Positions 1 to 9,981 of a stretch of DNA of 64,000 nucleotides are shown piece after piece; within the stretch, counting starts at the first letter, position 1, and every line of letters begins with the position of its first letter. The translations under genes were made by a program, and so were the position numbers. Under the pieces are notes generated by a model. That model saw only the letters and a program-made list of their open reading frames with translations, made no database searches and was not told the origin of the DNA. Origin of the DNA: Flavobacterium sp. IMCC34852. Its GTDB lineage: Bacteria > Bacteroidota > Bacteroidia > Flavobacteriales > Flavobacteriaceae. The stretch covers positions 2,170,001-2,234,000 of the forward strand of contig NZ_CP121446.1 in the NCBI RefSeq assembly GCF_030643905.1, in the 5' to 3' direction.

Positions 1-947
1 CAAGCGTTTCCTGTTTCGGTTCCTTGAACTCTCAAGTACATATAAGTAGGTGTTATAACCATTATCTCGTACTCTTTCTGTAATGAACCATAACCAATGA
101 ATGTCGTACTACCTGACAGCATTATACTGGTTTGGGTAGATGGTGTATCTGAAGCAATACCTGAACTTGAAGGAATAAATGAAAACGGTGTCGTTCCGCC
201 ACCATAGCTATAACAACCTTCGTCACCTGAGCCCGGAATTCCCGGTATAGATGCCAATGAACCTGTTTTAGTGAAAGCACCATCAGGTGTCGCTGCTTGA
301 ATGGTAAATGAATTGGAAGAAGTTACTCTTGTGAATGTAAAAGTTGAAGTATAGAAACAGTTACAACAAAGTACTTTTTCGTCTATGGCAGCTGACCACC
401 ATATTGGTGATACAGCACCTGTCCATGGTCCAACTCCAAAGTGACCCGGAACACTTTTGTCAACTTTCCATGCTTTAGATGAATCATTAGTTAGATAAGT
501 TACAATTGAAGGATCCGGTGCAAAATTACTCACTACTTCTACATCAGCTGTTGCAGTGGTTGAAGTTCCACCTCTTCCATAAGCAACAACAGTTATTCTA
601 TAAGTATGTAATCCAAGTGAAGTGAATTTCTTTTGAATAGTACCGGTTGAAATACTATTTTGAATTGTACTTGGTACACTTGAAAATTCTACCGGAGCCA
701 TTAAATCGGTTACTTCATTGTAACCAATTTTAAAAGACATTGCGTCGTTAGCACTAACTGTGATATTCACTTTACCTGAACCATCTCCATTAGGATTTGA
801 GGCATCTTGACCTACTACTTCTGTTTGAATAGCTAAACCTGTAGGAGCGGTTAAATCTCCCATAGAATAATCATCGTCTTGACATCCTACAAATAAAGAG
901 GCAATACTAAGAAAAGCTACTGATAAATATTTAAAATTGTTTTTCAT
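1..947 (-). CDS. surface glycan-binding lipoprotein of PUL1 (C-terminus beyond window)
   Basis: An open frame runs from an ATG at 947 off the left edge, so about 315 residues are visible and the C-terminus is missing. It begins with a lipoprotein signal peptide whose lipobox cysteine is C22 (LFVGC), followed by an acidic QDDD stretch typical of exported surface lipoproteins in this phylum. Residues about 30-135 look like a fibronectin/PKD-type beta sandwich. The rest is rich in Thr, Ser, Gly and aromatic residues and has a CCNC cluster. No catalytic motif is visible. It is the fourth gene of the susC-susD-lipoprotein-lipoprotein series, 6 bases after the previous stop, so a surface glycan-binding role is inferred. 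The exact glycan is not determined; similar gene orders are often seen in beta-glucan loci. Confidence 0.75.
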   Translation of the reverse strand, partial: MKNNFKYLSVAFLSIASLFVGCQDDDYSMGDLTAPTGLAIQTEVVGQDASNPNGDGSGKVNITVSANDAMSFKIGYNEVTDLMAPVEFSSVPSTIQNSISTGTIQKKFTSLGLHTYRITVVAYGRGGTSTTATADVEVVSNFAPDPSIVTYLTNDSSKAWKVDKSVPGHFGVGPWTGAVSPIWWSAAIDEKVLCCNCFYTSTFTFTRVTSSNSFTIQAATPDGAFTKTGSLASIPGIPGSGDEGCYSYGGGTTPFSFIPSSSGIASDTPSTQTSIMLSGSTTFIGYGSLQKEYEIMVITPTYMYLRVQGTETGNA

Positions 948-953
948 AATTTT

Positions 954-2066
954 TTAATTTGTTTGTCTAACATTATCAATGTAAATAACTTCACCAGATC
1001 CATCAGCAACGTCATTATAACGGAAAACTAATTGGTTAAAAGTTGTACCGGCTGGAATACCAAGTGGTCCAAAATCAAAAACGAGTTCTTCCCATTGATT
1101 AGCTACTGTAGAAGCTACTTTTAAAATTTGATTTGGCACTCCATTTGATCCTTGCTCAATTTCAACATTAAGCTTTTTTCCTACCTCTGTTGAATATACT
1201 AACACTTTGATTTTGTTTCCATTATCTATATTGATTGGAGTGCCGTTTGGAGTTGACAAAGGCGTCCAAGTACCGCTCCAAGAAGCAGCGCCTGAAGGTT
1301 TTGTATATCTCCATACCGTATTACTGGTATTAAGACCTCCCGGAAACGGGTTGGGAACAACAGCTACACTAACACCTCCAAAAGTTCCTCCGATACTGTA
1401 ATTTTGAATCGGACTTTCGTAAGTAATCGGAAGTGAATAAGGCGCAAATACGGTAATCGGATAAGTGGCCGATGTTGTCGCTGCACCACCGCTCAAAGCA
1501 GTAACTGTTAGCGTATAAACACCAGGTGCATATGTATGCGCAGGAGCTGTAAATGTACTTCCTAAACTTCCTGACATTACTGTAGGAACTTCATTAGCAC
1601 CACCATCACCCCAAGTAACCAACATTCCGTTGGCATAGTCTGCGGTGGCGGTTAAGTTTAATGTTGTACCTGCAAAACTTTGCGTAGCATTGATATTCAT
1701 TGGAGCAACATAAGTAACCTCTAAAGGATAAGTATTGGTAGTTGCTTGCCCTGCAATATCATAAGATACAATAGTCACAGTATAGCTTCCTTCCGGATAA
1801 CTATGTGTAGTACTTTGTCCGGGATATAAAGTAATCTCACCAGAATCTCCGTGACCTAATGTAACTATTGATTTAGAAACACCTTCACCTAAAGGAGTTA
1901 CTTTAACAAGACCTGAATTATCAGTGCTGATATCAAATATTCTATCAAAATTTGCCGAACCGGCAGAATTTAAAGCTGATAAATTCGAATCAATACCATC
2001 CGGCACACTGCAACTTGTTACAGCCAAAAGAGATAGGATTGTAAAACTTAAAATTATTTTTTTCAT
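954..2066 (-). CDS. PKD-domain surface lipoprotein of PUL1
   Basis: This protein of 370 residues is third in the PUL1 gene series. The start used is the ATG at 2066, which gives a clean lipoprotein signal with C19 (AVTSC). A longer frame from a non-ATG codon at 2090 would overlap susD and spoil the signal. Two PKD-like beta-sandwich repeats follow (about residues 40-120 and 125-210), with the family's GDG/YPEGSYTVT and WGDGG/HTYAPGVYTLTV signatures. The C-terminal 150 residues look like a jelly-roll carbohydrate-binding domain: W-rich, ending in FRYND...YIDNVR. No hydrolase residues are apparent. Its position 13 bases after susD suggests a SusE/SusF-like surface glycan-binding protein that hands glycan to the SusCD pair. 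Confidence 0.82.
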   Translation of the reverse strand: MKKIILSFTILSLLAVTSCSVPDGIDSNLSALNSAGSANFDRIFDISTDNSGLVKVTPLGEGVSKSIVTLGHGDSGEITLYPGQSTTHSYPEGSYTVTIVSYDIAGQATTNTYPLEVTYVAPMNINATQSFAGTTLNLTATADYANGMLVTWGDGGANEVPTVMSGSLGSTFTAPAHTYAPGVYTLTVTALSGGAATTSATYPITVFAPYSLPITYESPIQNYSIGGTFGGVSVAVVPNPFPGGLNTSNTVWRYTKPSGAASWSGTWTPLSTPNGTPINIDNGNKIKVLVYSTEVGKKLNVEIEQGSNGVPNQILKVASTVANQWEELVFDFGPLGIPAGTTFNQLVFRYNDVADGSGEVIYIDNVRQTN

Positions 2067-2079
2067 ATTATTTTTAATT

Positions 2080-3591
2080 TTAATTAACATAATTAGGATT
2101 TTGAACTATTTGTGTGCCTGCTAATTCTGATGCTGGAATTGGTAAAATTTCATTTTTACCGGCTACAAATCCTCTACTGGCTAAAACTGTCGGAGCGTCA
2201 CCCCAACGAACAAGATCAAACCATCTGTGACCCTCACCGGCTAACTCTCTTCTTCTCTCATTTTTAAGAGCAGTCATTGAAACCGGAATTGATGGAAGTC
2301 CTACTCTGGCTCTTACTGCATCCAATAAAGCTTGTGCTCTAGTTCCTGTCGCGCCTAAAGCTTCAACTTCCATTAAATAAGTATCTGCTAATCTGATAGC
2401 ATAAGTGTTTTGTCTGTAATTTAACACGGCATCACCAGGACCAGAGTATACGTCTGCTTGTTTTGGTAAAAACTTATTAAGAAAATATCCTGTATCTTGA
2501 TAACCACCAATAAAATCTGCATGACCAGCTTGTTGTAAAGCTTTTAAATCAAATACGGTTGCATCAAATCTTGGATCACCTTGCATGAAAGTGTAGAAAT
2601 CTTCTGTAAATACATTAAAACTCCATCCTGATGGAAGATCTGGTGCAAAAGCACTATTCAATCTTACATAACTTCTAGGACCTACCATAACATTTACCGT
2701 ATTACCTTCGTCAGCATTACCTCCCCAAATTCCCCAATAAGAACCTTGTGCTGAATGGGCAACTTCAAATACAGATTCTGCATTGAATTTATTTGAGAAA
2801 TTCCATAAGTCGTTGTAGTTTGTCAACAAACTATAACCATATTGACTAACTCCGCCCGGAGTACCATTAACTTGAGCAAACTCAGCAGCTGCTTCTGAAT
2901 TTTTACCTTGATATAGATATACCTTACCTAAGATTGCACGCGCAGAACCTTGAGTCAATCTACCACCATCAGTTGATGCATTTACAGTTTGAGGCAAGTC
3001 GGCAATAGAACTGGTAATATCAGATTCTATTTGAGCATATACCTCTGCAGGATCAGCTTGAGTCACTGAATAATATTGTGATGGAGAAAGCGGTTCTAAA
3101 ATAAGTGGAATGTTTTTAAACATTCTAACTAAATTAAAATAATAATAAGCTCTCAATACTTTAGTTTCTGCAGCAAATCTTGCCTTAGTTGTTTCATCCA
3201 TCGGAACACCCGGTAATTTAACCAACATTAAATTGGCTCTGTAAATACCTCTATAATAATCACTCCAAAAACTTCTTGGAATGGTATTGGTATTGATGGT
3301 GTAATTAGAGAAGGACTGAATTCCAGCACCATCCGATGAACTACCACCACCAGCATAGTGATCATCAGAACCGGCATTAAACATGGTAATCATATTTTCA
3401 AAACCTCCAGAATTTTTTCTTACCATATCATAGACACCAACTAAACCTGCAAAAGCTTCAGTTTCATTTCTATAATAATTGGCTTCAACATTTAATCCGC
3501 TAGGATCTACCTCTAAAAATTCTTCACTACATGAAATAACCATGAATGAAGTTAAAGCAGTTAACGCTAAAATTTTAATATTTCTTTTCAT
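2080..3591 (-). CDS. SusD/RagB family nutrient-binding outer-membrane lipoprotein (PUL1)
   Basis: At 503 residues it has the usual SusD length. The lipobox is VISC with C21, followed by SEEFLEVDPSG, the classical SusD N-terminus. TPR-type helices make up the N-terminal half, with MVRKNSG near residue 55 and AETKVLRAYYYFNLVRMF near 140-160. The C-terminal signature NERRRELAGEGHRWFDLVRWG and the ending ILPIPASEL...QNPNY are diagnostic of the family. SusD lids the SusC barrel at the cell surface and captures oligosaccharide. It lies 11 bases downstream of susC and 13 bases upstream of the PKD lipoprotein, so co-transcription is likely. Confidence 0.96.
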   Translation of the reverse strand: MKRNIKILALTALTSFMVISCSEEFLEVDPSGLNVEANYYRNETEAFAGLVGVYDMVRKNSGGFENMITMFNAGSDDHYAGGGSSSDGAGIQSFSNYTINTNTIPRSFWSDYYRGIYRANLMLVKLPGVPMDETTKARFAAETKVLRAYYYFNLVRMFKNIPLILEPLSPSQYYSVTQADPAEVYAQIESDITSSIADLPQTVNASTDGGRLTQGSARAILGKVYLYQGKNSEAAAEFAQVNGTPGGVSQYGYSLLTNYNDLWNFSNKFNAESVFEVAHSAQGSYWGIWGGNADEGNTVNVMVGPRSYVRLNSAFAPDLPSGWSFNVFTEDFYTFMQGDPRFDATVFDLKALQQAGHADFIGGYQDTGYFLNKFLPKQADVYSGPGDAVLNYRQNTYAIRLADTYLMEVEALGATGTRAQALLDAVRARVGLPSIPVSMTALKNERRRELAGEGHRWFDLVRWGDAPTVLASRGFVAGKNEILPIPASELAGTQIVQNPNYVN

Positions 3592-3602
3592 TTTATTTTT
3601 TT

Positions 3603-6600
3603 TTAAAATTGTAAGTTAGCACCAAACATAAAAGTACGAGCTTGTGGATAATATCCTCTATCGATACCAAAAACATCTCCTCCAATTTCCGGATCATAAC
3701 CAGTATATTTAGTTAAAGTTAATAAGTTTTCACCGGTAATATATAAGCGAACTTTTTGCATTCCGATTTTATTGACCATCGTTGCAGGTAAAGTATATCC
3801 GAGTTGAACAACTTTAAATCTAAGGTAATCACCATCTTCTAAATAAAAATCTGACATGTTTGTAAAGTTTCCATTATTATCACTACTAGATAATCTTGGA
3901 TATGAATTGGAAGTTCCTTCTCCTGTCCATCTGCTCAACACTTCTGTAGAATAGTTAGCATTTCCGATATCTAAACGACGTAATCCTTGGAAAATTTTGT
4001 TTCCGGCAGCTCCTTGAGCAAAAATCATCATGTCAAATCCTTTGTAATCCATGTTAACAGTAAAACCAAAAGTCATTTTAGGTAGTGGACTGCCTAAGAA
4101 TTTTTTATCATCTGCAGTTATGGTTCCGTCACCATTAACATCTTTCCATCTGAAATCACCGGGAACAGCATTTGGCTGAATCAAACCACCAGATGCATTA
4201 GTGTATGCATTAATTTCTTCTTGATTTTGGAAAATACCTGCCGTTTGATATCCATAAAATGAATTATAAGCTTGACCCACTTGAGTTCTGGTTACAGGAC
4301 CCATTGATTGGAATCCTGGACCATTATAATAAGCTACAGGTCCTAAATAGTCTACTTCATTTTTAATAGTAGCCAAGTTGGCATTCACAGATAAGTTGAA
4401 ATCTTTTATTCTTTTTTTATAGCCCAATTCAAATTCCAAACCGGTATTATTCATTTCTCCGATGTTTTGGAATGGTGGTGCTTCATTTCCAACATATCCC
4501 GGTAATTCAGGATCTAGAAGAATACCTGAAGTTTTCTTTTTGTACCAATCAAACGTGAAAGTAAAGTCGTTTAATAATTTGGCGTCAAAACCTAAATTTG
4601 TTTGTGTCGTTTCCTCCCATTTTAATTCTGGGTTAGCAATTCTCCCCGGAGTTGAACCAGATGTCACTACACCATTACTACCAAAACTGTAGTTTCGTCC
4701 TCCTTCAATTATAGCTTGATAGGCAAAGTTTGGAATTCTACTGTTTCCAGTTACACCATAACTAAAACGCAACTTAAGTGAATTTAAAATTTTGTTTTCT
4801 TTCCAAAATTCTTCTTTAGTCGGAACCCAACCTAAAGATAGAGATGGGAATGTTCCATATTTGTTATTAGGGCCAAATTGTGAAGAACCGTCTCTTCTAA
4901 TCAATCCGCTAAACAAATATTTTTCTTTGTAGTCATAACTTAAACGTCCAAATATTGAAGTAGTAATTACAGCAGGAACATCATAAGCATATCCTACTTT
5001 ATTATCTTGTGTTACAGTGCCATCATTAAAAGAAGCTTCAGTATAGTCGTTTGTACTTAAACCGAAATGTGTAGCACTGGTTACTTTGTAGAACTCATTA
5101 TTTTTATAAGCTCCTTGACCCAATAAAACGGTGAAGTTGTGTTCTTTTATACTTTTAGAATAAGTTAAAGTATTTTCAGTATTCCAGTTAAACGCTCTAT
5201 TTTCAATTCTTGAAATATTGTTTAATGTCGTATTATTAACTGTTGGGCTCAAATAAAATAATGGGGTAAAACCTTGACCTCCCCAATAAGCTAGTTTAGC
5301 ACCTAAAGTAGATCTTAATTTCAAATCTTTCATTAGTTTAACTTCAGCAAAAACATTTCCGATGAAATCATCTGACCAATTGTATTGACCACCTCTTGTT
5401 TTTGCATAAGCCAAAGGATTTGTCATTTCTTGACCAACCACACTCGATATTCCATAAGGATTTCCATTTCCATCTCTAATTACATAAGGATTACTATATG
5501 TAACACCATTAGCTAAAATTGGATCTGTTTCAATAATTGGAGTAATTGGATCTAAGTTGATAGCTGAAGCCAAAGGCCCTCCATATTCACTATTCGTATT
5601 TCCAATACCCACAGATTTTTGATGTGTATACCCTATGGTTTGTCCAATAGTAAGCCAATCTTTAACTTTGTGTGTTGAATTTAAACGAATATTTTTTTTC
5701 TGATAGCTTGAAATTTCTGGCATTACAATACCTTCTTGACTTTGCGTACCAAATGAAAAGTAATAATTAGAAACTTCGCCACCACCAGACAAACTCACTT
5801 CATGTAAATAACGACGAGCATTATCATTAAAAATGGCTTTTTGCCAATCAGTTCCTTTACCTAAAATACCCAAATCAGGGTAAGGTATGTTTCCGATTCC
5901 GCCTCCATTTACATAGCGCTCATTCATGATTGCACCATATTGAGTAGCGTTTAACAAATTTAATGTTCTTTCAGGGGATGAAACTCCTTCAAAACCATTA
6001 TAATTTACAGTTAGTTTCCCAGACTTTCCTTTTTTAGTAGTTACTAATATAACCCCTGCTGCAGATTGTGCTCCATAAATAGCCGCACTCGCAGCATCTT
6101 TTAGAACTTCAATAGATTCGATGTCAGATTGGTTCAATGCCCCTAAAGCACCGGGATCAACTGCAACTCCATCAATAACCCATAAAGGATTATTGTCATT
6201 AAGCGTGGTAATACCTCTTACTCTAACTGTTGAACCTGCTCCAGGTTGTCCGGCGTTCATCGCAATGGTAACTCCCGCTGTTCTTCCTTGTAAAGCTTGC
6301 TCAACTCTACCATTAGGGACATTTTCTAAATCTTTGGCTGTTACTTTAGAAATTGCTCCAGTTACTACACTTTTCTTTTGGGTACCATACCCCACGTTGA
6401 TAACAACCTCCTCTAAGTTGTTACTTTGCTCTTCAAGTTCAACAATCATGTTACCACTTGTTATAGCAACTTCTTTGGTGGTATAACCAATATATGACAC
6501 TATTAAAGTGGTCACATCATTGGATACATTAATGGTAAATTTACCATCAATATCGGCAGAAGTTTCAACCGATGTCCCTTTTGCCTTAACATTTGCTCCC

Positions 6601-6734
6601 GGCAAAGGTAATCCTCCTGAGTTAACAGTTCCGGTTACTGTTTTTTGAGCCTGAGCTGATACAATAAAGGCAAAAAACATAGAAAAAAGGAAAATGTTTT
6701 TCCTATTTTTTTCAGAAAATAGCTTTAAATTCAT
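3603..6734 (-). CDS. SusC/RagA family TonB-dependent outer-membrane transporter (PUL1)
   Basis: At 1043 residues it is typical for SusC. An N-terminal signal peptide ends at AQAQ near residue 30. A carboxypeptidase-regulatory-like beta domain follows (about 31-110, VTGTVNSGGLPLPGANVKAK). Next comes the plug domain (about 115-235), with VGYGTQKKSVVTGAISKV and the LKDAASAAIYGAQSAAGVI signature. The rest is a beta-barrel ending in the aromatic residue of FMFGANLQF. It imports oligosaccharides across the outer membrane using TonB energy, together with the SusD encoded next. It is the first gene of the PUL1 operon; a 285-base gap separates it from the upstream sensor gene. Confidence 0.97.
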   Translation of the reverse strand: MNLKLFSEKNRKNIFLFSMFFAFIVSAQAQKTVTGTVNSGGLPLPGANVKAKGTSVETSADIDGKFTINVSNDVTTLIVSYIGYTTKEVAITSGNMIVELEEQSNNLEEVVINVGYGTQKKSVVTGAISKVTAKDLENVPNGRVEQALQGRTAGVTIAMNAGQPGAGSTVRVRGITTLNDNNPLWVIDGVAVDPGALGALNQSDIESIEVLKDAASAAIYGAQSAAGVILVTTKKGKSGKLTVNYNGFEGVSSPERTLNLLNATQYGAIMNERYVNGGGIGNIPYPDLGILGKGTDWQKAIFNDNARRYLHEVSLSGGGEVSNYYFSFGTQSQEGIVMPEISSYQKKNIRLNSTHKVKDWLTIGQTIGYTHQKSVGIGNTNSEYGGPLASAINLDPITPIIETDPILANGVTYSNPYVIRDGNGNPYGISSVVGQEMTNPLAYAKTRGGQYNWSDDFIGNVFAEVKLMKDLKLRSTLGAKLAYWGGQGFTPLFYLSPTVNNTTLNNISRIENRAFNWNTENTLTYSKSIKEHNFTVLLGQGAYKNNEFYKVTSATHFGLSTNDYTEASFNDGTVTQDNKVGYAYDVPAVITTSIFGRLSYDYKEKYLFSGLIRRDGSSQFGPNNKYGTFPSLSLGWVPTKEEFWKENKILNSLKLRFSYGVTGNSRIPNFAYQAIIEGGRNYSFGSNGVVTSGSTPGRIANPELKWEETTQTNLGFDAKLLNDFTFTFDWYKKKTSGILLDPELPGYVGNEAPPFQNIGEMNNTGLEFELGYKKRIKDFNLSVNANLATIKNEVDYLGPVAYYNGPGFQSMGPVTRTQVGQAYNSFYGYQTAGIFQNQEEINAYTNASGGLIQPNAVPGDFRWKDVNGDGTITADDKKFLGSPLPKMTFGFTVNMDYKGFDMMIFAQGAAGNKIFQGLRRLDIGNANYSTEVLSRWTGEGTSNSYPRLSSSDNNGNFTNMSDFYLEDGDYLRFKVVQLGYTLPATMVNKIGMQKVRLYITGENLLTLTKYTGYDPEIGGDVFGIDRGYYPQARTFMFGANLQF

Positions 6735-6759
6735 AAGCGATTAATATTATATTGGTTTT

Positions 6760-6843
6760 GGTTAATTATACAAGACATATTATATGCCTTCTTAAGATGA
6801 TGTTAAATTATTTATTTAAAAAATATCATATAGATAATTAACC
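6760..6843. promoter_or_regulatory. 10-bp inverted repeat in the susC (PUL1) upstream region
   Basis: GGTTAATTAT at 6760-6769 is perfectly matched by its inverse, ATAATTAACC, at 6834-6843, 64 bases away. The repeat sits 26-110 bases upstream of the susC start, in the only gap between sensor and transporter. It could be an operator for the adjacent SusR-like regulator, but the arms are AT-rich and a chance match is possible. The rest of the 285-base gap shows no gene. Confidence 0.35.
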
Positions 6844-6939
6844 TTAACAAAAAATATACATAATGAAATTTTTGAGATTAATAAATATGAATTTGACAAA
6901 TAGCCAACAAAATAGCCTGAAACAAATTAATACCTATAC

Positions 6940-6963
6940 AAAAAAAAGCCTCACAAAAGGCTT
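6940..6963 (-). terminator. rho-independent terminator of the PUL1 sensor gene
   Basis: Read on the minus strand, AAGCCT, a loop TTTGTG and AGGCTT are followed by a run of T residues. It starts about 57 bases after the sensor stop codon at 7020. This suggests that the sensor is transcribed separately from susC. Confidence 0.75.
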
Positions 6964-7019
6964 ACGAAAAGGTTGTTGATAAGGAAATGTTAAGGTATTT
7001 TTAACTAAATAATATATAG

Positions 7020-9839
7020 TTAAATACTCAAAATGTAGTCGGCTAAACCTTCATCATGCGATAAATTGAGTTTTTTACGCAAACGATATCGTTTTATCTC
7101 CATACTTCGTATAGAAATATTCAAAATGGGCGCAATCTCCTTTGAGGATAAATTGATCCTTAAATAGGCACAAAGTTTCAAATCACTTGGTGTCAAACTA
7201 GGATGTAATGCTTTTATTTTTTTAAGGAAATCATTGTCTACATTATCAAATGCTTCTTTAAAAACATCCCAAGAATTATCTTGAGTAATGTTTCTATTAA
7301 TAGTAGAAATTACAGATTTTATATTTCTACCACTATTCTCGTCAGAAGATTTCTTCAAATCTTCTTTAATAATATTTAGTAATTCTGTTTTCTTAATTAA
7401 ACTCATTTTAGAAACAGCTAATTCTCTGTTTTTGGAATCTACATCGTGAGAAAGTTGCTCGTTTTTGAGTTTCATTAATTGCTGTTCGTTTTCTAAAGCA
7501 TTGATTTCCAATAACAAATTATTTTCTTCAATAAGTTTTTCTTCATTTTTTCTATAGTAATTTCTATAAGCTTTATTAATATAATAAGCCATTGCTATAA
7601 GCAATAAAGCATAAATGAACCAAGCCAAATTTGTTAAATACCATGGCTTCAATACGGTAAATCTATATTCTACAATATTTTCTGGAGAAGAGTTGGCAAT
7701 TTTAGCTCTAACCTTAAATACAAAATCTCCAGGTTCAAGATTTTTAAAGTTGATACTTGGCTTAGTGCTCCATTCACTCCATTGTCCCCGTTGCCCTTCA
7801 AGCATGTATTGGTATTCCACATCAATAAATCGATTGTATTGCGGAATAGTGTAATTGAAAATAAGATTGTTTTCATCATGTGACAATTCTCCGGGTTGAG
7901 AAATGGGAAGATTAACAAGTGACCCGCCTAATTTATTAACACTTACACTTGTCATTATGATATTATGACTTTTAACTTTAAAATCGGTCAAGTTAATAAT
8001 AAAATAGCCGTCTGTTTTTCCAACAAAATATTCATTATCAGATATTTGTGTTATATTTTCATATCCAATCATAGGATTGATTATAGTAATTGGAATAGGG
8101 ATTTTGTGTTTTTTTAGCTCTTTATCAAAATTTCCTGAAGTAAAATAGTAAATGTAGTTTTTGGTAAAAAACCACATTTTATTTGACTTATCGACATTGA
8201 GTTTACCTGAAACATACTCATCATTATTTAAGACACTGCTCAAACTAATGTCTTTTACAAATTGACCTGTTTTTAAATCTAGTTTAAATATTCCACTCCT
8301 ACCTCCGTAAAATATTGTACCATTATATTTGGTTAAACTAATGTGTTTACCTTTACTTGGTGTTTTTAATACATCAAATTTTTTGGCACTAAAATAATTA
8401 TCTGTTGACAATACTCTTATAACGCCTTTATATTCGTGCCCAACATAGATTTCGTTTTTATTTGTCAATTCAAAATAGCGCGATGAAATATCAAATCCAT
8501 CGATTTTATTTCTAAAAACCCAATTATTCCCTTTTTTCTCTATAACCGAAATACCGTTATAATTTCCTTGTAAAATCAAATTTGGATTATTAGGTGGACT
8601 ATTAAATTTCCATGTCCCAGATTGTTTATAAATTAAGCTAATGTTTGTTGGACCAATTAAAAAAGTACCTAAATCATGGCCGCAAAATAATTGATTATCA
8701 TGCTCAAAGAGTGTCCAAACTTGTCCTTTCGTTCCATTAACCAAACGAAAGCTTTCATTGATTCCTACACTTTTACAAAACAAACCTTGATTGGTGCCAA
8801 CATAAATCTTATCTTTAAATTTAATTGAAGCGTAAACAGTGCCTAAAAATCCAGAATCATCTTTATAACTTTTAATAGGCGACTGAAGATTGATACAATC
8901 AATCCCGTTATCCAATCCCAACCATAAATTATTGTCAGCATCTTCATTCAACGATAGTATCGTATTATTTCCTAAACCACTATTCTGCGTTATATGGTGT
9001 TTTATTTTACCTTGTTTATCAAGAATATAGATACCGTTTGATATGGTTCCCAATGCAAAACCACCATCTGACAACATTTTGGCACAAAAAATTGAATTAG
9101 GCTTCAATTCGCTATCCGATTCAAAATAAAAAGGAGTTAGTGTTTTATCTTCCAACTTGAAAACACCGGCTCTTTCTGTCTGAAACAGCAATCCGTCTTT
9201 GTGCTTGTATATTTCAACAATTCTATTGGTTTTTATCCTCTCATCATCACATATCAATATACTTTTGCCATTAACCACTTCATACAATCCTTTACCAACA
9301 GTCTGAAAATAAACAGAATTGTTAATCTTATAACATTTGAAAATATAGTGATGATTGTCAATAAACTGAAAACTGTCGTCTTTTGAATTATAAACATAAA
9401 TTCGTTTAAACGATTGGAATAAAACCCATTTATCTAAATTAATAATGTTCCAAAAATGTTCGTCTTCAATTAATTTACTTTTTATTTTTTTACTTAATGA
9501 TGTATACTTCAAATTACCATTGGCATATCTTTTCCAAAAACCAAACTCCATGTAGCAACCGGTATAAATTCTATCATTAACAACTTTTACAGAGCGCATA
9601 ATGGTCTCATTTGGTGATTTATAAAGAGACCAATTTGAACCATTAAATTCAAGTAATCCTTCGTTGTTAGCAAAATAAATAAACTGATTGTGGTCCTGAG
9701 CAACCATCCAGTTTTGATTACCAGCACCATAAACTGTTGATTCATATTTTACAATTGGAGGTAATTCCTGAGCTGTGAGTTGGATAACAAACAGTAGTGA
9801 AATCAAAATTGTTTTTAAAGGTGCCTTATGTTGAAACAT
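7020..9839 (-). CDS. SusR-like membrane sensor/transcription regulator (beta-propeller, Y_Y_Y, TM, LuxR-type HTH)
   Basis: This protein of 939 residues has a signal peptide (MFQHKAPLKTILISLLF...LTAQ). A periplasmic propeller-like region of about 600 residues follows, containing Reg_prop-type repeats (for example NNTILSLNEDADNNLWLGLDNGI). A Y_Y_Y domain lies at about 635-715 (VEYQYMLEGQRGQWSEWS...GDFVFKVRA), then one transmembrane helix at about 725-750 and a coiled coil. The C-terminal LuxR/GerE-like helix-turn-helix is SSKEIAPILNISIRSMEIKR. There is no histidine kinase or receiver domain, so it differs from hybrid two-component systems and resembles one-component SusR. It probably senses an oligosaccharide in the periplasm and activates the susC operon immediately downstream. 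It is a paralogue of the sensor at 30683-33430. Confidence 0.88.
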   Translation of the reverse strand: MFQHKAPLKTILISLLFVIQLTAQELPPIVKYESTVYGAGNQNWMVAQDHNQFIYFANNEGLLEFNGSNWSLYKSPNETIMRSVKVVNDRIYTGCYMEFGFWKRYANGNLKYTSLSKKIKSKLIEDEHFWNIINLDKWVLFQSFKRIYVYNSKDDSFQFIDNHHYIFKCYKINNSVYFQTVGKGLYEVVNGKSILICDDERIKTNRIVEIYKHKDGLLFQTERAGVFKLEDKTLTPFYFESDSELKPNSIFCAKMLSDGGFALGTISNGIYILDKQGKIKHHITQNSGLGNNTILSLNEDADNNLWLGLDNGIDCINLQSPIKSYKDDSGFLGTVYASIKFKDKIYVGTNQGLFCKSVGINESFRLVNGTKGQVWTLFEHDNQLFCGHDLGTFLIGPTNISLIYKQSGTWKFNSPPNNPNLILQGNYNGISVIEKKGNNWVFRNKIDGFDISSRYFELTNKNEIYVGHEYKGVIRVLSTDNYFSAKKFDVLKTPSKGKHISLTKYNGTIFYGGRSGIFKLDLKTGQFVKDISLSSVLNNDEYVSGKLNVDKSNKMWFFTKNYIYYFTSGNFDKELKKHKIPIPITIINPMIGYENITQISDNEYFVGKTDGYFIINLTDFKVKSHNIIMTSVSVNKLGGSLVNLPISQPGELSHDENNLIFNYTIPQYNRFIDVEYQYMLEGQRGQWSEWSTKPSINFKNLEPGDFVFKVRAKIANSSPENIVEYRFTVLKPWYLTNLAWFIYALLLIAMAYYINKAYRNYYRKNEEKLIEENNLLLEINALENEQQLMKLKNEQLSHDVDSKNRELAVSKMSLIKKTELLNIIKEDLKKSSDENSGRNIKSVISTINRNITQDNSWDVFKEAFDNVDNDFLKKIKALHPSLTPSDLKLCAYLRINLSSKEIAPILNISIRSMEIKRYRLRKKLNLSHDEGLADYILSI

Positions 9840-9953
9840 ATAATTAAGTTGGTTATTATCAATAGGTAAAAATATCGTTTCATTTTTAATCCATCAATAT
9901 AAAAAACTAAAAAAATGTAAACCTATCGTTGCCATTTCTCAATTCAGAATTGA

Positions 9954-9961
9954 TTAACTTT
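9954..9961 (+). promoter_or_regulatory. -7 promoter element (TAnnTTTG) of uvrA
   Basis: TAACTTTG matches the Bacteroidota -7 consensus TAnnTTTG and lies 20 bases before the uvrA ATG. A TTG about 23 bases upstream could serve as the -33 element. The predicted leader is only about 14 nt. Confidence 0.6.
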
Positions 9962-9981
9962 GCAAACATTCTTTTTTTGCT